A stretch of 64,000 bases of DNA from positions 14,839,996 to 14,903,995 of the forward strand of contig JAZAYU010000005.1 in the NCBI GenBank assembly GCA_038501625.1. Reading direction: 5' to 3'. Under the pieces are notes generated by a model that ran no database searches, had not been told where the DNA came from, and worked only from the letters and a program-made list of their open reading frames with translations. This document shows positions 62,868 to 64,000 of the stretch, one piece after another. A program made the position numbers and the translations under genes. This DNA is from Corbicula japonica. Lineage: Eukaryota; Mollusca; Bivalvia; Venerida; Cyrenidae. Position 1 is the first letter of the stretch. Each line of letters opens with the position of its first letter.

Positions 62868-63789
62868 GTCGTTATTTATTTAACTATCGCTGATCGAAAA
62901 AAATAACCAAACTGTTAGCTTATACAGATGTACAAGCAATAAGCATAAAGGTTTTTATTAACTTAAAAATGTAAGATAAGGTGACGATATGTATTAACTG
63001 CTAATTACTGGACAGTAAATAGAAACAATAATACCTGATGCTTTCTGAGAAGGTCAATGTAGATGTCCAGATGGTTTCTGGTAATTCTGTCAACAATCTT
63101 TCTCTTGTCTCGTATCAGCTCTACAATCATCTGTGCAACATTCAAACCTATCCCACCCTGAAATGTAAAAACATTAATTGTTTTATTTTTTATATACTTA
63201 AATTTACTTAATTGTTTGCATATTGTCGTTAATTGTTTGTGGTGTCTGCTTTGAAATTCGTCATTTTATGAATCACGCTCTCTTCCTCTTTTCTTCTTGG
63301 CTGTGTGGGGAAGCTGTCTCTTCTTAATGTGGCAATTCCTGATATGTTATGCATATTTCACTTTTTACTTATTGATGAACAGATGTTTAAGTTGTTATGG
63401 GGTTAATGAGACTGAAGAAATCAGTAATACTGACAGAAACTTGACGAAGAAAGCTACGTTCAGAAAACTCATCCTTCATAGATTATTTAATTAGTATACA
63501 TTTGGTCAACGAGTTAACAGTAAATTCGTTCTGATATCATTAATACGAGATTACCGTCAATGTTCTGATATATATTTAAAGTAGATCACATGGTTTTTGT
63601 TACCTTTTGTGTAAATTGTGTCTGGAAGAAATCGATATATTTGGCAAAGTACAGCGCGTTCTTGCGGCTTTTCCCGATCATGTAGGCATGCAGAACATCA
63701 TAGGCCTCCTTAAAGATACGGATCATGTGGGGCTCCTCGTCCCCTTCCCTCAGGGCACTCTGCAGCAGTTTGACAAGCTGGTCGATCAC
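19895..63789 (-). CDS. Divergent IP3 receptor / ryanodine receptor family channel (54 visible exons, 5' end beyond window)
   Basis: Intracellular calcium-release channel homologue, expected in the ER membrane. Fifty-four exons, each listed separately, join without frame conflict into 2,350 codons plus a stop. Order from the N side: RIH/armadillo repeats (63.8-54 kb), a second RIH region (53-47.9 kb), further helical repeats, a Lys/Arg-rich exon (34799-35047), the RIH-associated region (33.9-31.2 kb), six membrane segments (28.9-25.2 kb), zinc finger CFIC...HxxxxH, coiled coil and an acidic tail. Domain spacing fits IP3 receptors (about 2,700 residues). FAFHLLNI, ELRD and DFFP are more ryanodine-receptor-like, while NMW in the zinc finger is IP3R-like. 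The pore lacks the canonical GGG filter. The N-terminal MIR and ligand-binding domains are not visible, so IP3 binding is unproven. Confidence 0.93.
20579..21221 (+). repeat. Retroelement-like repeat 'S', copy A, in intron w53-w54
   Basis: About 640 bp. An inverted copy (B) lies at 23258-23900 and a partial direct copy (C) at 23995-24380. It contains CCTAGAACCTGGTTTGAACC (reverse complement has the B-box-like GGTTCAAACC), TTGCCACTGACCGTTCCAAG and GATGTGGCCATCCCTGATAT. The pattern suits a tRNA-derived SINE fused to other sequence. There is no coding capacity. Confidence 0.8.
21590..22050 (+). repeat. Two degenerate 'S' copies
   Basis: About 21590-21830 and 21831-22050 each keep GTGGCTGTGTTTTGCCACTG-like or TGCTGTGCCACTGACCG words, then GCTGTGTTTTC and ATTCCTGATATGC. 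They are old, diverged copies of the family at 20579. Confidence 0.6.
22157..22294 (-). CDS. IP3R-like exon w53 (start of coiled coil)
   Basis: LEQENYDFFPMNRALCLASI, then DSTESKIDDLLHQVTSIAQK, QRED. DFFP is RyR-like; the heptad-like helix after it parallels the IP3R C-terminal coiled coil. Exons w52 and w53 are flanked by inverted repeats. Confidence 0.93.
22677..22796 (-). CDS. IP3R-like exon w52 (zinc finger, histidine half)
   Basis: GFDYHVRNEHNMWSYVFFFI, then HLNDMKTSDYTAIELFVSKL. HVRNEH is the HxxxxH of the zinc finger. NMW.Y is IP3R-like. Confidence 0.95.
22940..23015 (+). repeat. Dispersed family 'D', partial copy
   Basis: AGCCTGCGGTATTTTCATAT then TTGTCGTATTTGGTGGCTTTCAAAGTTCC: the 3' half of the family. 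Confidence 0.7.
23258..23900 (-). repeat. Retroelement-like repeat 'S', copy B (inverted), in intron w51-w52
   Basis: Reverse complement of copy A over nearly its full length, from GTTGGTAACC at its outer end to the GATATGC region. Differences are scattered substitutions and small indels. The open frames within it are by-products. Confidence 0.85.
23995..24380 (+). repeat. Retroelement-like repeat 'S', copy C, with (CT)n tract
   Basis: Partial copy in the same orientation as A, interrupted by a (CT)n microsatellite at about 24271-24318 that replaces the short CTCTTTTCCTCTC of copy A. It ends at the common ATTCCTGATATGCATATTTCAC. Confidence 0.82.
24698..24775 (-). CDS. IP3R-like exon w51 (zinc finger, cysteine half)
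   Basis: WRAESDMKDTCFICSRNSYD, FEHHGK. CFIC is the invariant CxxC of the C-terminal zinc finger in IP3 and ryanodine receptors. Confidence 0.95.
25224..25376 (-). CDS. IP3R-like exon w50 (S6 and gate)
   Basis: 51 codons. FETFWPIVLYHVSFFIFITT, then IGLNIIFGIIVDTFSELRDL. The S6 signature N.IFG.I.DTF..LR is conserved. At the gate the family phenylalanine is kept, and the position of the second gate isoleucine appears as valine. Confidence 0.95.
25944..26119 (-). CDS. IP3R-like exon w49 (S5 and pore, altered filter)
   Basis: S5 is SLLWVGILGFIVIYIYSLVG. The pore part has the family C-x5-C (YCSTLWQC) and pore helix, then RYGLIGDMFE. IP3 receptors have HGLRSGGGVGD here, so five residues including GGG are absent. 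The luminal loop is short (about 15 residues). The reading is continuous inside one exon, so this is not a splicing artefact. Confidence 0.95.
26515..26836 (+). mobile_element. Probable 3' end of a non-LTR retrotransposon
   Basis: T-rich sequence without open frame that ends GGGCAAGAAACAATATTG, AATAAAATATTGAACTTGAACTTG. An AATAAA followed by a short TTGAAC repeat tail is typical of non-LTR (LINE) 3' ends. The family cannot be named. Confidence 0.4.
26930..27276 (-). repeat. 29-bp minisatellite built from the w48 exon end and its 5' splice site
   Basis: Twelve imperfect units precede the genuine junction on the plus strand. On the minus strand each reads like GTAAGTCAGAAAAGC then CGTCACTCAAAACG, that is, the last bases of exon w48 (VTQN) and the first bases of the intron. 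Most units keep a GTAAG core. The genuine donor is taken at 27276 because the exon codes up to it and joins w49 in frame. Confidence 0.93.
27277..27400 (-). CDS. IP3R-like exon w48 (S3, S4, S4-S5 linker)
   Basis: LFLVMSAAGTHFHGYFFAFH, then LLNIVNNNQLLSGVIKAVTQ and NG. It matches RyR MSLLG..NNFFFAAHLLDI......LSSVTHNG and IP3R VIKSVTRNG. Its last bases and donor are repeated about 12 times in the following intron. Confidence 0.94.
27748..27859 (-). CDS. IP3R-like exon w47 (S2-S3 loop, start of S3)
   Basis: LCCNKKDKGETEGKKSSDDK, then LDVKFFSFTTFYYL. Short hydrophilic loop followed by the beginning of S3. LDVKFF resembles the IP3R LDVEFLYHLLYLL. Confidence 0.92.
28078..28239 (-). CDS. IP3R-like exon w46 (S2)
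   Basis: PEPRIERIPDREYMITMYIL, then MGLHNLFSLFVLISYFLSNH. The second membrane segment resembles RyR LLHTLVAFLCIIGYY more than IP3R. Confidence 0.92.
28711..28866 (-). CDS. IP3R-like exon w45 (S1)
   Basis: WNHLVTFLSFAINILMLLTW is the first membrane segment. It is followed by a charged loop with NAT and NQT, two potential N-glycosylation sites if the loop faces the ER lumen. Confidence 0.93.
28960..29090 (-). repeat. Dispersed family 'D', copy
   Basis: AAAGCCATCGAACACGACAA, GGCTCGGTTTGATTGAGCCT and ATGCATATTACTGCCCACGC mark an inverted copy of the family in the intron between w44 and w45. Confidence 0.8.
29115..29352 (+). repeat. Repeat 'S', degenerate copy
   Basis: GGGGCAAGTGGGAGGTTG, TTGTTAATTGCTTGTGGTGT and GTGGCTATTCCTGATATG identify a diverged copy, directly adjoining a family 'D' copy. 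Confidence 0.65.
29661..29830 (-). CDS. IP3R-like exon w44
   Basis: ILIREEVKEKLKWNVDRSSP, then IRELMDWTRDIMKDISYQRK and ILFNPIAIMFTKGW. It corresponds to IP3R SKLRIYYTTERDEQGSK...FF.....LFNEMNWQKKL. It leads directly into membrane segment S1. Confidence 0.94.
30100..30218 (-). CDS. IP3R-like exon w43
   Basis: RLAVTPEQLKAYEYYKKNST, then SVEIVKGDVLQKINFRIKNK. It matches the IP3R sequence ALEFYAKHTAQIEIVR.DR.MEQIVFPVP. This is the juxtamembrane segment that couples the cytosolic part to the pore. Confidence 0.95.
30535..30640 (-). CDS. IP3R-like exon w42
   Basis: KGPKKNALKESLTAVGFNFY, then LILARMHDIDPHLDE. It matches the segment [23 protein letters not shown] before the membrane domain. Confidence 0.93.
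31216..31389 (-). CDS. IP3R-like exon w41
   Basis: 58 codons, EVKDTLDKEAIYRCMTQCYE, then MHQAEKPKLEDIVKAEAGYM and QSAKSIASLGGSIMKGVV. It parallels IP3R AERI...M.P.ELVE.I...Y. The donor could also be read three bases earlier (GTT repeats), which would drop one valine. Confidence 0.9.
31812..31895 (-). CDS. IP3R-like exon w40
   Basis: 28 codons, VLELRESISSLIMALIEENG, PAASQVAK. It is clearly related to the IP3R [23 protein letters not shown] helix. Confidence 0.94.
32496..32597 (-). CDS. IP3R-like exon w39 (RIH-associated region)
   Basis: GNQENREVIYNKKAIDYINF, then ILRAGEIGDCSPEK. GNQENR matches the conserved CQGPCHENQN segment, followed by the I..IN.I helix. Confidence 0.93.
33227..33376 (-). 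CDS. IP3R-like exon w38 (RIH-associated region)
   Basis: NYLREQPDNVKSLNIIGETA, then QFLNVVYSSINSRTVDLVIQ, LFNTLNEFSS. It matches N.L.LL...QFLD...G.......I....V.L..QTLESLTEY of the RIH-associated domain. Confidence 0.94.
33840..33986 (-). CDS. IP3R-like exon w37 (RIH-associated region)
   Basis: DDEDESAEQMFADMDESVAD, then CIELVLKVLARICDGQHVGL. ..LKVLARICDGQH..LQ corresponds to IP3R [20 protein letters not shown]. Confidence 0.93.
34799..35047 (-). CDS. IP3R-like exon w36, basic insert
   Basis: 83 codons. MSEKQRKRSRKRKNSGKKKA is followed by an acidic part (EIEMVDIVEE). The Lys/Arg run is stronger than in ordinary IP3 receptors, although they do have a KKKDDEVD...RKKAKEP stretch at this position. 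It may be a disordered regulatory or lipid/RNA/protein contact region; the function is unknown. Confidence 0.88.
36422..36572 (-). CDS. IP3R-like exon w35
   Basis: RALLAQHEVRRGEFMANFGS...GRKALQKIQHYELRLKKEKM, then HGW. Charged helical region in the variable part between the RIH and RIH-associated domains. Confidence 0.87.
36573..39020 (-). other. Large intron w34-w35, no feature seen
   Basis: About 2.4 kb of very AT-rich sequence. No exon, RNA gene or clear mobile element is recognised in it. Confidence 0.6.
39021..39118 (-). CDS. IP3R-like exon w34
   Basis: QSLLDYFFSTREEVFFMAVR, then DRMQVSTNSIKEK. It corresponds to the IP3R sequence [31 protein letters not shown]. Confidence 0.94.
39391..39547 (-). 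CDS. IP3R-like exon w33
   Basis: KQLAHIREIQTAINSHDVVN, then KVLPHLARRSDAIAREVLAF and VSIMLFNANREVQ. It matches IP3R ...E.Q..L...GASNLVIDLI......F.E.I.LAIALL.GGN..IQ. Confidence 0.93.
39901..40059 (-). CDS. IP3R-like exon w32
   Basis: AISAKQIRFAISSSRAQEEL, then DVKCLQILRTIVHNEERRLP. KCLQILRTIV matches the conserved IP3R helix EKLCIKVLQTLREMM. Confidence 0.92.
40060..44097 (-). other. Large intron w31-w32
   Basis: About 4.0 kb, AT-rich. It holds a (TTA)n microsatellite at 40325-40357, a 40-bp tandem repeat at 42227-42406 and a GC palindrome GGGCGCGCGCCC at about 43518-43529. No hidden exon was needed: w31 and w32 join in phase. Confidence 0.6.
42227..42406 (+). repeat. 40-bp tandem repeat, about 4.5 copies
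   Basis: The unit TTGATTACGTGGTTTCACTC followed by CATCGAGGGGCAAAGCAATA is repeated with few changes, which suggests recent expansion inside the intron. Confidence 0.92.
44098..44236 (-). CDS. IP3R-like exon w31
   Basis: EYTELGSNEELPLGEEFQNL...KKPNKKYALTRKLLDQL. It is equivalent to the IP3R region with VDVLHRPELLFP and the following C.KLIKHTK.LL. A 4-kb intron follows. Confidence 0.9.
44524..44638 (-). pseudogene. Decayed tandem copy of exon w30
   Basis: Direct, adjacent duplicate of 44639-44752. It keeps a GTAAGT donor but has no pyrimidine tract or acceptor, carries a one-base insertion that shifts the reading frame before the donor, and is separated from w30 by a TGA in the reading frame. 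Including it would truncate the protein, so I treat it as a pseudo-exon. Confidence 0.8.
44647..44776 (-). CDS. IP3R-like exon w30 (tandemly duplicated nearby)
   Basis: GNMEYYAAELELNAKFHTFA, then QNSSRVHVGHNTVQQQLKHK. The donor is GTAAGT. The 114 bases that include most of this exon and its donor (44639-44752) are repeated immediately downstream at 44524-44638. Confidence 0.88.
45441..45512 (-). CDS. IP3R-like exon w29
   Basis: 24 codons, VLVTILEKFTAEMRVGDTKS, AVRK, phase 0 at both ends with good splice sites. No distinctive motif. Confidence 0.85.
45712..45816 (-). CDS. IP3R-like exon w28
   Basis: 35 codons, AFCDVTGSMLTNPAHMKGLV, then MSVTAVVSASSTPKS. It aligns in position with the IP3R segment VFRVYHCNWL....K..V..CI..L. 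Confidence 0.88.
46250..46385 (+). repeat. Dispersed family 'D', copy
   Basis: CTCAACCCGGGCCTAGCAGC, then TTCCTGCCCATGAACGTACT and TTGTCGTTTTCTGTGGCTTT. It lies in the intron between w27 and w28. Confidence 0.72.
46562..46648 (-). CDS. IP3R-like exon w27
   Basis: 29 codons, VFYTSFFSPDADLYPDEIFH, then TDSLATALV. FFSP resembles the IP3R sequence TTFFSSPFS. The donor GTAAGT is excellent. Confidence 0.88.
46947..47031 (-). CDS. IP3R-like exon w26
   Basis: SAVAGTHDTGSLIHSGMFYI, then LEGVMPFLE. It corresponds to IP3R ...LE.YV..IV..I...F. The acceptor is CTTCAAG, weaker than its neighbours, but the frame continues exactly. Confidence 0.82.
47367..47688 (-). repeat. Dispersed family 'D', long copy (inverted)
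   Basis: About 320 bp. Beyond the common part it includes CAACCCGGGGCTAGGCGGCG on minus, the ACGGTGAACATGG segment, ATACGCCGCTGAACA and TTAGTTCCGCCCATTGTTTT on minus. It is the reverse complement of 57768-58112, apart from a stretch of about 45 bases that differs. Confidence 0.85.
47916..48029 (-). CDS. IP3R-like exon w25
   Basis: K, then HVWDFIGTVVGEINQLSESV, RGLTEKTTELLKMSPSKR. HVWDFI parallels the IP3R motif NHMWKLFENFL.DI. Confidence 0.9.
48030..49490 (-). other. Intron w24-w25, no feature seen
   Basis: About 1.46 kb without recognisable exon, RNA gene or repeat. Confidence 0.5.
49491..49678 (-). CDS. IP3R-like exon w24
   Basis: 62 codons and two bases. GENKFIESLCQTILPVEEIM...IKRPFIKFMMWVYMKPAEN matches GKN..TEIKC.SLLPL.DIV.V......E.K.AY..FL.HCYVDTE of IP3 receptors. 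Confidence 0.94.
50006..50090 (-). CDS. IP3R-like exon w23
   Basis: EHILTNKAEDGHLAYFAHLV, then DLLATCAE. It matches the strongly conserved IP3R/RyR sequence Y.IHLVELLA.C.EGKN. Confidence 0.94.
50865..50921 (-). CDS. IP3R-like exon w22
   Basis: A 57-base exon: HFRHGHHVHAPDPLLLPYW. A second in-frame acceptor (TTTCAG) lies nine bases into the exon, so an alternative form lacking three residues is possible. The motif precedes the HLVDLLA.CAEG block, like the IP3R D...E.SPL.YHI. Confidence 0.82.
51757..51893. repeat. Palindromic MITE-like element (family 'P')
   Basis: Almost identical to 17146-17284, with arms AAGGTTATAAAACTGAGCAT...GATTGGCTGAAATGGCGACC and the mirrored right half. It sits in the intron between w21 and w22. 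The closeness of copies 34 kb apart points to fairly recent mobility. Confidence 0.9.
52360..52598 (-). CDS. IP3R-like exon w21 (second RIH region)
   Basis: 79 codons. VFIANQATCLKIHPQQIKKI, then LDLLNVLVKVEGLDLTIKRN and QALVMKYIMQNF. This matches the IP3R segment FI.N...C..I....V..FV..I...G....YI.FLQ.IVKAEG..IKK.Q..VM..L. Confidence 0.94.
52930..53038 (-). repeat. Dispersed family 'D', copy
   Basis: CGAACACGATAAAG, CAGGCTCGGTTTGATTGCAC and GCCACGTCGCCTAG: an inverted, shortened copy between w20 and w21. Confidence 0.7.
53090..53254 (-). CDS. IP3R-like exon w20 (second RIH region)
   Basis: 55 codons, QEQYSGMKVIFQKTLYLLQL...VQFKIFHHLDTLLDVQVVPS. It is a helical RIH segment equivalent to the IP3R part around NVQ..LF.H...FL. 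Phase 0 at both ends. Confidence 0.92.
53768..53809 (-). CDS. IP3R-like exon w19 (42 nt)
   Basis: Small exon of 14 codons, NNLALIYLLETCLQ, between a TTTTACAG acceptor and a GTACAT donor. The intron to w18 is only 68 bases, which is very short for this gene. Confidence 0.8.
53878..53933 (-). CDS. IP3R-like exon w18
   Basis: G, then ILDIVMDILSQEIDAKLL. Without the GTTTGT donor the frame meets a stop, so splicing to w19 is required. Confidence 0.82.
54209..54276 (-). CDS. IP3R-like exon w17
   Basis: FCHLPKNPHEPHFMNQNIMI, then SHG. It is equivalent to the FL.NFC.GN..NQ.LLHKH motif that starts the second RIH region in IP3/ryanodine receptors. Confidence 0.9.
54300..54445 (+). repeat. Repeat 'S', fragment
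   Basis: TTCACCAAGACAATTTGTACTTG, GGGGGCAATTGTGAAGCTGAT and CACCCTAGAATCTG match the central part of the family. Confidence 0.6.
54659..54795 (-). CDS. IP3R-like exon w16
   Basis: ILLSQDSARVHREVQRSMPV...LLMSEILDELAE. It corresponds to [20 protein letters not shown]...L. of IP3 receptors. It ends two bases into a codon at a GTATGT donor. Confidence 0.9.
55191..55298 (-). CDS. IP3R-like exon w15
   Basis: DLSNYKYDMMVMKSLDILNK, then LYSSQSDMFRLALEAQ. It matches the IP3R segment L..[26 protein letters not shown].Q. Confidence 0.92.
55716..55815 (-). CDS. IP3R-like exon w14
   Basis: KKGLKKQREVLKELKDMFNA, then SAIFDIDNTTTILL. Basic helix followed by a hydrophobic end; its frame joins w13 and w15. 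Confidence 0.88.
56276..56951. mobile_element. Terminal-inverted-repeat element with internal tandem repeats
   Basis: Perfect 15-bp terminal inverted repeats: TATCCCCCGCCGCAT at 56276-56290 and ATGCGGCGGGGGATA at 56937-56951. Inside are about three diverged units of roughly 140 bp (GGAACATGGGTTCTGCACAT, CATCTTGA, GGGGTTCAAAAGATATGAAC) and a (GGAC)n-like tract at about 56855-56910. No transposase is encoded, so it is non-autonomous. It is inserted in the intron between w13 and w14, about 30 bases from the w13 donor. Confidence 0.88.
56982..57091 (-). CDS. IP3R-like exon w13
   Basis: TFVEKFKVAEQSSKKRRSQT, then SIEPLLYETFNPIDLSK. It has a basic patch SKKRRSQTS that could be a kinase target, which is an inference. 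Its donor is only about 30 bases from the terminal inverted repeat of the 56276-56951 element. Confidence 0.88.
57332..57386 (-). CDS. IP3R-like exon w12
   Basis: Short exon of 55 bases: Q, then AMEVLDLLLTFQRNVRLK. It aligns with the conserved IP3R helix KIIEILQFILNVRLDYR. Confidence 0.9.
57768..58112 (+). repeat. Dispersed family 'D', long copy
   Basis: About 345 bp in the intron between w11 and w12. It is the inverted counterpart of 47367-47688 and contains TTAGTTCCGCCCATTGTTTT, CATACGCCGCTGAACATGG, CTCAACCCGGGGATAGGCGG and the common 3' part. It has no coding capacity. Confidence 0.88.
58443..58542 (-). CDS. IP3R-like exon w11
   Basis: GYSKDGQKAVNKYRESGRYE and a Lys-rich end (VVKAKYQ). 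It occupies the variable loop before the KIIEILQFILNVRLDYR-like helix. The donor GTAAGT is good. Confidence 0.85.
58732..58838. repeat. Palindromic MITE-like element (family 'P'), short form
   Basis: CCCAAGATCATAAAACTGAG...CTTGAGATTTGAGACTGG...AAGATCTTGGG. It keeps the outer arms of the family but lacks the GGCTGAAATGG centre. Confidence 0.8.
58948..59083 (-). CDS. IP3R-like exon w10
   Basis: VLRLLQHLVKFGYYSDIDDV, then RHLLTPLLSQLDG. This matches the conserved IP3R VV.LARNLI.FGFYNFSDLL.L...LL.ILD block. It ends one base into a codon. Confidence 0.92.
59430..59546 (-). CDS. IP3R-like exon w9
   Basis: 39 codons, VVKDLVTIFPVLRDWLAEFL then NNNCIMTASDIGHNLLIEQ, phase 0. It is a helical-repeat segment equivalent to the IP3R part preceding VVNLARNLIYFGFY. 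Confidence 0.88.
59958..59987 (-). CDS. IP3R-like microexon w8 (30 nt, cassette candidate)
   Basis: Encodes QPSSSSGGSQ between a TTTAG acceptor and a GTAATA donor. Both flanking exons are phase 0, so it can be included or skipped without changing the frame. A yeast-like branch site TACTAAC lies very close upstream. Mammalian IP3 receptors have alternative cassette exons, but homology to any one of them is not claimed. Confidence 0.65.
60405..60514 (-). CDS. IP3R-like exon w7
   Basis: Starts by completing a glycine codon, then LFVDVGNNYSV...GSKDSEREQSQF. LFVDV corresponds to the conserved MHVDRD of IP3 receptors. It ends in phase 0 directly before the microexon. Confidence 0.9.
60718..60786. 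repeat. Family 'P', half element
   Basis: AATTTCAGCCATTCAGCTGC, TTGAGATTTGAGACT and TTATGATCATGGGCA correspond to the right half only. It lies just upstream of the w6 donor side. Confidence 0.6.
60796..60928 (-). CDS. IP3R-like exon w6
   Basis: 44 codons plus one base. GRNDFAIHVI...FLCITSDLLPDSIRAKYCELI aligns with the IP3R stretch DRQYLAINEIS..L....ILRCMSDE.LP.DLRASFCRLML, one of the best-conserved cytosolic segments. Confidence 0.93.
61441..61518 (-). CDS. IP3R-like exon w5
   Basis: 26 codons ending YDFLIHQLDLFKALTY, matching the IP3R segment YYRYQLNLFARMC. It uses a GTATGT donor. Confidence 0.9.
61921..62031 (-). CDS. IP3R-like exon w4
   Basis: 37 codons (DSVFLTDRGQ...LHDFVN), phase 0. 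This is a variable linker in the family and carries little recognisable conservation of its own. It is supported by its splice sites and by the frame continuing on both sides. Confidence 0.85.
62205..62320 (+). repeat. Repeat 'S', 3' fragment
   Basis: TCTCCTCTCTACGTTTTGGC, TGTGTGGAGAGGTTGTGTCT and GCTGGATGTGGCCATTC match the 3' end of the family. Confidence 0.65.
62436..62540 (-). CDS. IP3R-like exon w3 (end of RIH region)
   Basis: 35 codons, NYRFLDLLQVLCVCDGVSIP then NNQTYITEKWL. The motif RFLD.L..LC....SIP.NQ..I is the well-conserved IP3R/RyR signature at the end of the first RIH domain. Confidence 0.93.
62833..62867 (+). repeat. (TTA)n microsatellite
   Basis: About 11 TTA/TAT triplets in the intron between w2 and w3. 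Confidence 0.95.
63035..63157 (-). CDS. IP3R-like exon w2 (RIH region)
   Basis: 41 codons (GGIGLNVAQMIVELI...IYIDLLRKHQ). It corresponds to the IP3R helices around TALLHNNRKLLEKHI..EIDTFVSLVRK. Acceptor TTTCAG and donor GTATTA are both visible. Confidence 0.9.
63215..63370 (+). repeat. Repeat 'S', 3' fragment
   Basis: CGTTAATTGTTTGTGGTGTC, TGGCTGTGTGGGGAAGCTGT and GTGGCAATTCCTGATATG match the 3' part of the family. It lies in the intron between w1 and w2. Confidence 0.68.
63604..63789 (-). CDS. IP3R-like exon w1 (RIH region)
   Basis: 62 codons, phase 0 at both ends, starting VIDQLVKLLQ and ending FFQTQFTQK. Aligns with the IP3R stretch LLDDLI..L...[20 protein letters not shown] of the first RIH domain (here SRKNALYFAKYIDFFQTQ). 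Earlier exons lie beyond the right edge. Confidence 0.9.
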
Positions 63790-64000
63790 CTGCAACAAAA
63801 AGAGAAGTTGCATATTTGCTGTAGACATAGGTGTGGTTATCAGCATAATGATCAATGAATTTTCATTCGTTTACACGAATTTCACCTTTCAAGTATATTG
63901 ATACTTTTCTGATTTGTCGAGAAAGTTTAAAATACGCTGAAATTTGTGGCACACATTTTAAATGTCAATATAAAATTTATTGACATAGCAAACACTTGTG

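Noticed and set aside
19895..63789. Ordinary ryanodine receptor
   Set aside because: S2, FAFHLLNI and DFFP are RyR-like, but the distance from the first RIH region to the pore (about 2,000 residues), the coiled coil after the zinc finger and NMW fit the IP3R layout. No SPRY or RyR repeat domains are seen in the window.
1..64000. CRISPR array, bacterial operon or viral genes
   Set aside because: The tandem arrays have no spacer/repeat alternation, there are no prokaryotic gene clusters, and no viral protein was recognised.

Overview
This is animal nuclear DNA. It is AT-rich, genes are cut into many short exons with GT...AG introns, and dispersed and tandem repeats are everywhere. The repeat style (many short inverted-repeat elements, tRNA-derived elements, minisatellites) and the protein sequences suggest a mollusc, probably a bivalve; this is inference, as no species marker is visible.

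Layout: (1) 1-459, plus strand: the end of an intron and the last coding exon (40 codons) of mitochondrial aspartate aminotransferase (GOT2). (2) About 460-19,100: a gene-free interval made largely of repeats. It holds a 30-bp minisatellite (1468-3490) dense in forkhead/FOXO-type motifs, a degenerate 21-bp minisatellite (4380-4950), and a 1.26-kb tandem array (about 7240-12660) with tRNA-like sequences, enclosed by two identical inverted 69-bp tRNA-like sequences. Palindromic elements lie at 16-17.6 kb. (3) 19,895-63,789 and beyond the right edge, minus strand: one very large gene of the inositol trisphosphate receptor / ryanodine receptor superfamily. I could place 54 consecutive coding exons whose phases join without a break, giving 2,350 codons plus a stop. 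The N-terminal part, where the ligand-binding region would be, lies beyond base 64,000.

The protein is IP3R-like in domain order and spacing: RIH/armadillo repeats, RIH-associated region, six membrane segments with a pore, a CFIC...HxxxxH zinc finger, and a coiled coil. Some membrane-domain and zinc-finger motifs look more like ryanodine receptors. It is not a standard member. The pore lacks five residues where the family carries its GGG filter, a lysine/arginine-rich exon interrupts the cytosolic domain, and the tail after the coiled coil is long and acidic. It is best read as a divergent intracellular calcium-channel homologue whose conduction cannot be assumed.

The introns carry most of the other unusual structure: a 29-bp minisatellite made of copies of an exon end with its 5' splice site, a tandemly duplicated exon with a decayed copy, a 30-nt in-frame microexon, inverted copies of a 640-bp retroelement-like repeat flanking two exons, a 676-bp terminal-inverted-repeat element, and several palindromic elements.
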